Assembly: GCF_014646155.1 (NCBI RefSeq)
Contig: NZ_BMMX01000022.1
Span: forward strand, 1 to 64,000
Length of the DNA stretch: 64,000 nt
Direction of reading: 5' to 3'
From: Mangrovihabitans endophyticus
Lineage (GTDB): Bacteria; Actinomycetota; Actinomycetes; Mycobacteriales; Micromonosporaceae
Positions 8,553-14,628 of the stretch are shown piece after piece. The translations under genes and the position numbers were made by a program. Under the pieces are notes generated by a model. That model made no database searches. It was not told the origin of the DNA and saw only the letters and a list, made by a program, of their open reading frames with translations. How positions within the stretch are numbered: position 1 is the stretch's first letter; each line of letters starts with the position of its first letter.

Positions 8553-9188
8553 ATGCCGGTCACGGCACTGTCCGCGCGAGTCACACGACATGGCCCGCGG
8601 GCCAGCCGGGTGGTGATCGGCGCGGCGGAGGGGGAGTCGCCGGCGGTCACCGTGACGGTCGCCATACCGTTGACCGACGACACGCTGAGCCCGCAGGCGC
8701 ACCGGCTCATCGAGGCGGTGCGGGACCTGGTCGAGGCCGGTAACGGCACGGTCGCCTACGACGAGGACGGCGCGACGCCGAGCGTCCGTGACCTGGCGGG
8801 CGTGCCCACGCAGCCGGGCGCGGCCGACGGGGACACCGGCGCGGCGCCGGTCGGCCCGGCGCTCGACCAGCCGGCCGGCACCGGGCCGCTGGTGCAGGTG
8901 CTGGCCGCTTCCCGCCAGGTCCTGCTGGACGGTGTCGCGCTGCCGCTGACCCGGCTGGAGTTCGACCTGCTGCAGTTCCTGGCCGGGCACCCGCGCCGGG
9001 TGTTCACCCGGGGGCAGCTCCTGGCCGGGGTCTGGGGCTACGACCACACCGGCGAGCGCACGGTGGACGTGCACGTGCGCCGGCTGCGGGTCAAGCTGGG
9101 CGGCCAGGCGCCGCTGATCACCACCGTGTACGGCGTCGGCTACCGCCTCGCGGACGACGCCCGCATCGTGGTGCAGCCGCAGGACTGA
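8553..9188 (+). CDS. OmpR/PhoB-type winged-helix regulator without a receiver domain
   Basis: A 211-aa protein. The C-terminal ~95 residues are a Trans_Reg_C winged helix (LTRLEFDLLQFLAGHPRRVFTRGQLL, then RTVDVHVRRLRVKLG and TVYGVGYRL). The N-terminal ~110 residues are not a response-regulator receiver: no phosphoacceptor Asp or Lys motif is seen, and the segment is rich in Ala, Gly and Asp. No histidine kinase lies nearby. It is therefore an orphan DNA-binding protein that must sense or be controlled in another way. The ATG at 8553 follows GGGGAGGGG, a good ribosome binding site. The target is unknown; the preceding AT-rich region is a natural place for autoregulation. Confidence 0.8.
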   Translation: MPVTALSARVTRHGPRASRVVIGAAEGESPAVTVTVAIPLTDDTLSPQAHRLIEAVRDLVEAGNGTVAYDEDGATPSVRDLAGVPTQPGAADGDTGAAPVGPALDQPAGTGPLVQVLAASRQVLLDGVALPLTRLEFDLLQFLAGHPRRVFTRGQLLAGVWGYDHTGERTVDVHVRRLRVKLGGQAPLITTVYGVGYRLADDARIVVQPQD

Positions 9189-9200
9189 ACCGGGCGGCGC

Positions 9201-9206
9201 TACCGT
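9201..9206 (+). promoter_or_regulatory. -10 box TACCGT, leaderless start of kinase-like gene
   Basis: TANNNT hexamer 7 nt before the ATG at 9214. It favours this ATG over an in-frame GTG at 9205 that would overlap the box. Confidence 0.5.
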
Positions 9207-9213
9207 GGCCGCC

Positions 9214-9846
9214 ATGCGTGTTCGGCCCGTCAGCTTCGCCGCCCTGGTCGACGAGCTCGCCGACCGTTTCGCCGGGCAGCAGCCGGGGCGGCGTCTGCGG
9301 GTCGCCGTGGACGGCCCGCCCCCGGCGGCGCCCGGCCTGCTCGCCGACGCGCTGGTCGACCCGCTGCGGGTGCGCGGCCGTGCCGCGGTGCGCGTGTCCG
9401 CCGGGGACTTCCTGCGCCCGGCGTCCGTGCGCCTGGAGTTCGGCCGCACCGATCCGGACGCCTTTTACCACGGCTGGTTCGACGAGGCGGCGCTGCGCCG
9501 GGAGGTGCTGGAGCCCGCCGGACCCGGCGGCACCGGCACCATCGTGACCACATTGTGGGATCCGGAAACCGATCGTGCCACCCGCGAACCGTACTCGACA
9601 CTGCCGCCCTCGGCGGTGATCCTCATGGACGGTCCGCTGCTGCTCGGGGCCGGACTGCCGTTCGACGCCACCGTGCATCTGCAGCTCTCCCAGGCCGCCC
9701 TGCGCCGCCGCGCCGAACCGCATCTGCGCTGGTCACTGCCGGCGTACGAGCGGTACGCCGCGGAGGTCGCGCCGGCCTCGTTCGCCGATGTGGTGGTGCG
9801 CTGGGATGATCTGCGGCACCCGGCCGTGGTTGAGGATCCGTCCTGA
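9214..9846 (+). CDS. Uridine-kinase-like protein with a lost P-loop
   Basis: A 210-aa protein with the layout of the uridine kinase/NMP-kinase-like family: N-terminal strand VAVDGPP, a middle DFLRPASVRLEFG...DAFYHGWFD segment like the substrate-binding region, ILMDGPLLL like Walker B, and a C-terminal DVVVRWDDLRHPAV. The Walker A loop, normally GxxGxGKT, reads DGPPPAAPGLLADAL, so the catalytic Lys and Thr/Ser are absent. Either it no longer phosphorylates or it binds nucleotide in another way. Such degenerate members are annotated as kinases in other actinomycetes, which I would not repeat as fact. The gene is monocistronic and leaderless. Confidence 0.65.
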   Translation: MRVRPVSFAALVDELADRFAGQQPGRRLRVAVDGPPPAAPGLLADALVDPLRVRGRAAVRVSAGDFLRPASVRLEFGRTDPDAFYHGWFDEAALRREVLEPAGPGGTGTIVTTLWDPETDRATREPYSTLPPSAVILMDGPLLLGAGLPFDATVHLQLSQAALRRRAEPHLRWSLPAYERYAAEVAPASFADVVVRWDDLRHPAVVEDPS

Positions 9847-9923
9847 GAGTTCATTCATGCCCTCAATCGGCCACTCCGTGGCGAAGTCGAGCACTGACAG
9901 TTATGCTCCGACTACTTTTCAGT

Positions 9924-9945
9924 GAAGATCCCGTTTGGGATCTTC
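9924..9945 (+). terminator. Hairpin GAAGATCCC-gttt-GGGATCTTC
   Basis: Perfect 9-bp arms around a 4-nt loop, 78 nt after the kinase-like gene and 91 nt before the TraR/DksA-type gene. It is either the terminator of the former or a 5'-UTR element of the latter; there is no T-tract to settle it. Confidence 0.55.
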
Positions 9946-10036
9946 GGCGGTGGGTATGAGCGGGCTCCACTTATGAGGTGGGGAACCGGTCGCGGGGATC
10001 ACACCGGCAGGGGCCGAGGGAAGGGCAGGGATCACA

Positions 10037-10459
10037 ATGCTCGTCAACAGCGCAGTCGTCACGGGGAAGACCGCCGAGACCGGCAAGCGCCGCACACCGG
10101 AGGAAGTCGAGCAGATCCGGGCCGTGCTGCGGAGCCGCTTCGAGCAACTGGACACCGAGTACGAGTCGGCGCTCGCGGAGAACCAGCAACTGCGGCTGGT
10201 CGAGATCGGCGATGCCGCGGGCGACGACCAGGCCGACAGCGGCTCCAAGACGGCCGAACGGGACGCGGCCACCTCGCTGCTGCGCACCCTGCTGGACCGC
10301 CGCGCGCAGGCCGAACTGGCCCTGCAACGTCTCACCGACGGCAGCTACGGCTACTGCGAGGGCTGCGCGAACCCGATCCCGGTCGCCCGCCTGGAGGTGT
10401 TCCCGTCGGCCACCACCTGCGTGACCTGCAAGGCCAACCGGGAACGCCGCGCCGGTTGA
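10037..10459 (+). CDS. TraR/DksA family C4 zinc-finger protein
   Basis: A 140-aa protein with an N-terminal helical coiled-coil region (residues 20-100) and a C-terminal C4 zinc finger with pattern CxxC-x17-CxxC (CEGC ... CVTC), the standard DksA/TraR arrangement. Family members insert their coiled coil into the RNA polymerase secondary channel and alter initiation, often with (p)ppGpp. The acidic tip here has DDQAD rather than the canonical DxxDxA, so the mechanism may differ. Purine runs GGGAAGGG and CAGGG precede the ATG at 10037. The gene is monocistronic, with hairpins on both sides. Confidence 0.85.
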   Translation: MLVNSAVVTGKTAETGKRRTPEEVEQIRAVLRSRFEQLDTEYESALAENQQLRLVEIGDAAGDDQADSGSKTAERDAATSLLRTLLDRRAQAELALQRLTDGSYGYCEGCANPIPVARLEVFPSATTCVTCKANRERRAG

Positions 10460-10470
10460 GCACCACGCAC

Positions 10471-10509
10471 ACGGTCCGCCGCCCGGGCCCCACCCCGGCG
10501 GCGGACCGT
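10471..10509 (+). terminator. Terminator hairpin after TraR/DksA-type gene
   Basis: Perfect 13-bp arms (10471-10483 and 10497-10509) around a 13-nt C-rich loop, 11 nt after the stop codon. Confidence 0.8.
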
Positions 10510-10521
10510 CGTCATCGGGAC

Positions 10522-10527
10522 TAGCCT
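10522..10527 (+). promoter_or_regulatory. -10 box TAGCCT, leaderless start of DUF72 gene
   Basis: TANNNT hexamer 8 nt before the ATG at 10536, directly after the preceding terminator. Confidence 0.5.
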
Positions 10528-10535
10528 GGCGGTTC

Positions 10536-11408
10536 ATGGGTGAGATCGCCGTGGGCACCGCCTCGTGGACCGACAAGACGCTCCTGGCATCCGGCTGGTA
10601 CCCGCCGGGCGCGGACGACGCGCGCAAACGCCTGGCCTACTACGCGGAACGGTTCGCCGTGGTGGAGGTCGACTCGACCTACTACGGCCCGCCGGCCGAA
10701 CAGACCGCCGCCCTGTGGACCGAGCGCACCCCGCCCGGCTTCACCTTCAACATCAAGGCGTACAGCCTGCTCACCGGGCATCCCACCCGGGTCTCGTCGA
10801 TCTACAAGGATCTGCGGCCGGACACCGGCAAGGCGAACGTCTACCCGCGCGACCTGCCGCCGCAGGCGTACGAGGAGATCTGGACCCGGTTCCTCACCGC
10901 GCTGGAACCGCTGCACCGGGCCGGCAAACTCGGCGCGGTGCTGTTCCAGTTCCCGCCGTGGTTCGGCATCCGCCGCTCGAACAAGGACTACCTGCTTGAG
11001 GTCGCGGCCCGGTGCAAGCCGCTGCGTGCGGTGTTCGAACTGCGCAACGAATCCTGGTTCGCCGGCGGCAACGAGACCGAGACCCTGGACTTCCTGCGCG
11101 CCCACCACCTGCCGTTCGTCTGCGTGGACATGCCGCAGGGCCACCGCTCGTCCGTGCCGCCGGTGCTCGCCGCCACCGCCGACCTGGCCGTGGTGCGCTT
11201 CCACGGGCACAGCGACAAGTGGACCAGCAAGGACATCTATCAGAAGTTCGGGTACGAGTATTCGCCGCAGGAGCTGGCGTCGTGGGCGCCGCGGCTGCGC
11301 GTCCTGGCCGCCGAGACCGACCGCACGCAGGTCTTCTTCAACAACTGCTCCGGCGATTACGCTCAGCGCAACGCCGCCACCATGGTGGAACTGCTGGACC
11401 GCGACTGA
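10536..11408 (+). CDS. DUF72 (YecE-like) TIM-barrel protein
   Basis: A 290-aa protein matching DUF72 along its whole length: VGTASWTD at the N-terminus, AYYAERFAVVEVDSTYY, FTFNIKAY, LGAVLFQFPPWF, FELRNESWF, VCVDMP, FHGHSDKW and VFFNNCSGDYAQRNA near the C-terminus. The fold is a TIM barrel; the biochemical role of the family is not settled, and links to Fe-S or nucleic-acid metabolism have been proposed. No signal peptide. The conserved Asn/Glu/His residues on the barrel face are all present. The gene is convergent with the aminotransferase, only 10 bp separating the stops. Confidence 0.85.
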   Translation: MGEIAVGTASWTDKTLLASGWYPPGADDARKRLAYYAERFAVVEVDSTYYGPPAEQTAALWTERTPPGFTFNIKAYSLLTGHPTRVSSIYKDLRPDTGKANVYPRDLPPQAYEEIWTRFLTALEPLHRAGKLGAVLFQFPPWFGIRRSNKDYLLEVAARCKPLRAVFELRNESWFAGGNETETLDFLRAHHLPFVCVDMPQGHRSSVPPVLAATADLAVVRFHGHSDKWTSKDIYQKFGYEYSPQELASWAPRLRVLAAETDRTQVFFNNCSGDYAQRNAATMVELLDRD

Positions 11409-11418
11409 GGCGACCGGC

Positions 11419-12195
11419 TCAGATCTCGTCCCACGGCACCGTCGCCCACGCCCGGGTCAGCGCATCGGTCAGCCCGGTCACCCCGCCGTACTTCACGTCG
11501 TCGATCACCCCGATCGGCTGCGCCGGGCACGACGAGTTGACCGCGGCAGCGGCCAGCAGGTCGGGCAGATCCCCGGCACCGATCTCGCGGATCGACCACG
11601 GCGTCCCGGTCATCGTCAGGGCGATCTGCAACAACACCATGGTCACCCCCTTGAGGGCCGGCGCCCGCGGCCACAGCACCTGGTCGCCGTCCCAGAACGC
11701 GACGTTCCAGGTGCTGCCCTCGCTGATCCGGCCGTCCCGGCTCACGAACAGCGCGTCGTCGAACCCGGCGCGCTCCGCCCGCCATCGCGCGTACCGCAGG
11801 CCCATGGTGGCCGCGTGCTTGTGCTCCGGCCAGTCACGCTCGTACGGGTCCAGGCGCACCCGCAGCGGCGGCGCCGGCGTGTCCGGGACCGGATCGTCGA
11901 CCACCACCAGCACGTCCGGGTGCGCGAACCCGTCCGGGCCGGGGAGCATCGACACCCGCACCGTCGCGTCCCCGGTGCCGCGCAGCGCATGCCGGATCAG
12001 CTCGCGCAGCCGGGTCTCGCCGGCGAAGTCGGAGCGGGCGCCGAAGAACGCCTCGTTCCCGTCGTCCAGCCGGGCCAGATGCTGCGCGAAGCCGCGGACC
12101 CGGGCGTCGCGCACCTGCATCACGGTGAAATGCCCGTAGCCGGCGCGTAGCAACTCGGCGGGCTGCGGGGCACGCCCGTTCAGTTCGACGTTCAT
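11419..12195 (-). CDS. Class IV PLP-dependent aminotransferase-like protein
   Basis: A 258-aa fold-type IV PLP enzyme (the family of branched-chain and D-amino-acid aminotransferases and aminodeoxychorismate lyase). The candidate PLP Lys is in WPEHKHAATMG, and the conserved cofactor-binding segment ISEGSTWNVAFWDG follows. It is somewhat shorter than branched-chain aminotransferases, closer to aminodeoxychorismate lyase or D-amino-acid transaminase, but I cannot tell the substrate. The ATG at 12195 is supported by a -10 box TAGTCT 7 nt upstream. No pabA/pabB-like gene is near, so a folate role is not supported by context. Confidence 0.75.
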   Translation of the reverse strand: MNVELNGRAPQPAELLRAGYGHFTVMQVRDARVRGFAQHLARLDDGNEAFFGARSDFAGETRLRELIRHALRGTGDATVRVSMLPGPDGFAHPDVLVVVDDPVPDTPAPPLRVRLDPYERDWPEHKHAATMGLRYARWRAERAGFDDALFVSRDGRISEGSTWNVAFWDGDQVLWPRAPALKGVTMVLLQIALTMTGTPWSIREIGAGDLPDLLAAAAVNSSCPAQPIGVIDDVKYGGVTGLTDALTRAWATVPWDEI

Positions 12196-12202
12196 CACAG
12201 CC

Positions 12203-12208
12203 AGACTA
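12203..12208 (-). promoter_or_regulatory. -10 box TAGTCT, leaderless start of aminotransferase
   Basis: TANNNT on the minus strand, 7 nt before the ATG at 12195. Confidence 0.5.
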
Positions 12209-12368
12209 GGGCCTGACGCCGGACGGCCGGCGAGGTGCCACCGCCCCGGTCCGCCCAGCACAACGCCGCGCCGCGCCGTTCGGTTCCGATCGCCAGCACG
12301 AGAGATGCGATACCCGCGCGGCGATCGGTTAGACGTGATCGGCGGCGGGTACGACGAGGGCTCCACCA

Positions 12369-12385
12369 CGCCCCCTGCGGGGGCG
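12369..12385 (+). promoter_or_regulatory. Hairpin CGCCCCC-tgc-GGGGGCG in the leader of the repeat-peptide gene
   Basis: Perfect 7-bp G/C stem with a 3-nt loop, ending about 10 nt before the AAGGAG ribosome binding site of the small repeat gene. It could slow or gate translation, or stabilise the transcript 5' end. Confidence 0.45.
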
Positions 12386-12408
12386 TACCCGCGACAAGGA
12401 GCTATGGC

Positions 12409-12657
12409 ATGCGACTCAACGACGACGACATCACTGGCGGCGGCGCGGCAGGCGGCGAGGGCCTGGCCGATGGCGGTGCGAACCCGGCGGGCCACGACGG
12501 TGGCGCCGACGGGAGCGCGGGCGAGGGCCCGGCCGACGGCGGTGCGAACCCGGCCGGTCGCGACGGTGGCGCCGACGGGAGCGCGGGCGAGGGCCCGGCC
12601 GACGGCGGTGCGAACCCGGCGGGCCACGACGGTGGCGCCGACGGCACCGCGTCCTGA
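12409..12657 (+). CDS. Small repetitive Gly/Ala/Asp peptide, candidate oxygenase substrate or RiPP precursor
   Basis: An 82-aa acidic peptide: a 15-residue N-terminal segment MRLNDDDITGGGAAG, three 22-residue repeats (residues 16-37, 38-59, 60-81), then a final Ser. Each repeat carries GEG(L/P)ADGGANPAG, then His, Arg or His, then DGGADG(S/T)A. The repeats differ almost only at L/P, H/R/H and S/T. AAGGAG lies 6-7 nt before the ATG at 12409. The JmjC/cupin-8 oxygenase gene starts 10 nt after the stop. A leader plus repeated cores beside a hydroxylase resembles a RiPP precursor; the alternative is a structural or spurious repetitive frame. I know no named family for it, and the function is inference. 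Confidence 0.6.
   Translation: MRLNDDDITGGGAAGGEGLADGGANPAGHDGGADGSAGEGPADGGANPAGRDGGADGSAGEGPADGGANPAGHDGGADGTAS
12454..12651 (+). repeat. 66-bp tandem repeat, 3 copies, in frame
   Basis: Units 12454-12519, 12520-12585 and 12586-12651, nearly identical in DNA. They encode the three 22-residue repeats of the small peptide. Confidence 0.9.
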
Positions 12658-12667
12658 GGCGCGGACG

Positions 12668-13918
12668 ATGACGCACGCCACGCCGGGCGGCCCGCACGGC
12701 CGCCCGGCCCTGGCCCGGTGTGTCGCGGTCGAGCTGGAGAAATTCGCGCAGGCGCACTGGGGCCACGCGCCCCTGCTGTCGCGCGCCGCCGAGCTGGCCG
12801 GGCCGGACGGTTTCGCCGACCTGTTGTCCGCCGACGCGGTGGACGAGTTGCTCAGCCGCCGGGGCCTGCGCACCCCGTTCCTGCGGGTGGCCCGGCAGGG
12901 CACCGTGCTGCCCGCCGCGTGCTTCACCGGCAGCGGCGGCGCCGGCGCCGAGGTGAGCGACCAGGTGGTGGACGACAAGGTGATGCGCCTGTACGCCGAG
13001 GGCGCCACCCTGGTGCTGCAGGGGCTGCACCGCATCTGGCCGCCGCTGATCGAGTTCGCCGGCCGGCTGGGCGCCGAGCTGCGGCAGCCGTTGCAGATCA
13101 ACGCCTATCTCACGCCGCCGGCCAGCCAGGGCTTCGCGACCCACTACGACACCCACGACGTGTTCGTGCTCCAGGTGGACGGCACCAAGCGGTGGCGCAT
13201 CCACCCGCCCGTGCTGAGCGACCCGCTGGAGCGCCAGCCCTGGGGCGGCCGGGCCGACGAGGTGGGCGCCACCGCACAGGGCGAACCCGCCCTCGACGTG
13301 GTGCTCACCCCCGGGGATGCGCTCTACCTGCCCCGCGGGTGGCTGCACTCGGCGCAGGCGCAGGGGGAGCGGTCGCTGCATCTGACCGTCGGCGTCCGGG
13401 CCCTCACCCGGTACGCGCTGGTCGAGGAACTGCTCGCGCTGGCCGCCGAGGACCGCCGGCTGCGCGCCGGCCTGCCGCTGGGCCTGGACGCCGGCGAACC
13501 GGACCAGGTCGAGCCGCACCTGGCCGAGACGGTGGATGCGCTGCGTGACTGGCTGACCCGTGCCGACCCGGCGCAGGTCGCCGCCCGGCTGCGGGAACGC
13601 ACCTGGCCGTCGGCGCGTCCGGCGCCGATCCGGCCGCTGGCGCAGTTGTCGTTCGCGCAGTCGCTGACCGCCGCGGACCGGGTCACCGCGCGGCCGGGGC
13701 TGCGCTGGCGCCTCGACGACGACGGCGCGGAGCACGTCGTGCTGCGCCTGACCGGTGGCACACTGCGGTTCCCGGCGTTCTGCGCCGCGGCGCTGACCAC
13801 GGTGCTGGACGGCGCCGTGCACCCGGTCGGCGCGCTGCCCCTGGACGACGACCCGGACCGGCTCGTGCTGGTGCGGCGCCTGCTGCGCGAGGGCTTGCTG
13901 GTGCCGGCCGGGGACTGA
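12668..13918 (+). CDS. JmjC/cupin-8 Fe(II)/2-oxoglutarate oxygenase (ribosomal-oxygenase-like)
   Basis: A 416-aa protein. A JmjC core spans about residues 90-245 with the metal triad HxD at His159/Asp161 (ATHYDTHDVF) and distal His227 (LYLPRGWLHSA), followed by VDGTKRWRI as in YcfD/MINA53/NO66. A helical region (about 245-340) and a C-terminal winged-helix-like part (about 345-416) match the three-part layout of ribosomal oxygenases. Known relatives hydroxylate Arg (YcfD) or His (MINA53, NO66) in ribosomal proteins, and others hydroxylate peptides. The gene begins 10 nt after the small repeat gene, whose repeats vary between His and Arg, so that peptide is the obvious candidate substrate (inference). 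Confidence 0.8.
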   Translation: MTHATPGGPHGRPALARCVAVELEKFAQAHWGHAPLLSRAAELAGPDGFADLLSADAVDELLSRRGLRTPFLRVARQGTVLPAACFTGSGGAGAEVSDQVVDDKVMRLYAEGATLVLQGLHRIWPPLIEFAGRLGAELRQPLQINAYLTPPASQGFATHYDTHDVFVLQVDGTKRWRIHPPVLSDPLERQPWGGRADEVGATAQGEPALDVVLTPGDALYLPRGWLHSAQAQGERSLHLTVGVRALTRYALVEELLALAAEDRRLRAGLPLGLDAGEPDQVEPHLAETVDALRDWLTRADPAQVAARLRERTWPSARPAPIRPLAQLSFAQSLTAADRVTARPGLRWRLDDDGAEHVVLRLTGGTLRFPAFCAAALTTVLDGAVHPVGALPLDDDPDRLVLVRRLLREGLLVPAGD

Positions 13919-13947
13919 GCCCCGCCGGCCGACCCGGTCCGGCCCGC

Positions 13948-14628
13948 TCAGCCGCGCAGGACCGCGAACGCCAGCCCGGCGGTGACCAGCCCGGCGAGCA
14001 GCACGGTGGCCACCGCCGTGTGGTCCAGTTCGATGCCGCGACGGTCGGACACCCGCTTGGCCTCCACCGCCGCGAGCACCGGACCGAGAACCATCGCGAT
14101 CAGCGCCACCACGGGCAACGTGGCGGCCAGGTCGCCACCGGCCCGCTGCCCGGCCCATCGCAGCAACTGGTGCGCCACCGCGCCGAGCACGCCGCCGGCC
14201 ACCCCGAGCACGACGTAGAGCGCCGGGCGCGCGGCAGCCGCCGGCTTCTGGTAGTCGACCAGCGCCCGCGCCTCGGCGGCGTACGACTCGGCGTCGCGGT
14301 CGCGCTGCCGGGGCACCGTCGGACCGGGCGCCGCCTTGCCGAAGCGGTCGGCGGTGGAACCGTACCGGTGGGAGATCTCGGACCAGATGTCCCACACCTC
14401 GGCGTCGACCCGGTCGCGCTCCCGCTCGGCCCGGCCCACCCGCTGCCGCGCGGCGCGCACGGTCTCCTCGGCGGTGCGCAGCGCCTCGTCCACCGCGGCG
14501 ACCCGGTCGTCGTGCCAGCGGGTCGCCTCGGCCCGGTGGCCGACCGCCTCGTCCTCCAGCCGGGCCAGCCGCCGCAGCAACTCGGTGTATTCGGAGTCGC
14601 CGTCGGTCAGCCCACGGTCGCCCGTCAT
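13948..14628 (-). CDS. Coiled-coil membrane protein, last gene of the FtsK-like operon
   Basis: A 226-aa protein of unknown function. Residues about 10-85 are Glu/Arg/Ala-rich with heptad character (coiled coil), followed by a polar linker and three hydrophobic segments: ALYVVLGVAGGVLGAVAHQLL, LPVVALIAMVLGPVLAAV and TAVATVLLAGLVTAGLAFAVL. It is probably anchored in the membrane with the coiled coil in the cytoplasm. Its ATG overlaps the stop of the ATPase gene as ATGA (14625-14628), so translation is coupled and the two proteins are likely partners. It could be the membrane platform for the ATPase. Confidence 0.65.
   Translation of the reverse strand: MTGDRGLTDGDSEYTELLRRLARLEDEAVGHRAEATRWHDDRVAAVDEALRTAEETVRAARQRVGRAERERDRVDAEVWDIWSEISHRYGSTADRFGKAAPGPTVPRQRDRDAESYAAEARALVDYQKPAAAARPALYVVLGVAGGVLGAVAHQLLRWAGQRAGGDLAATLPVVALIAMVLGPVLAAVEAKRVSDRRGIELDHTAVATVLLAGLVTAGLAFAVLRG

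Noticed and set aside
9892..9900. CACTGACAG, the reverse complement of a PafBC-type RecA-NDp -35 element
   Set aside because: On the minus strand the required TANNNT does not follow at the right spacing, and no minus-strand gene starts there.
12235..12408. Upstream extension of the repeat-peptide frame
   Set aside because: It would include the leader hairpin and ribosome binding site and starts near the divergent aminotransferase promoter; the ATG at 12409 is better supported.
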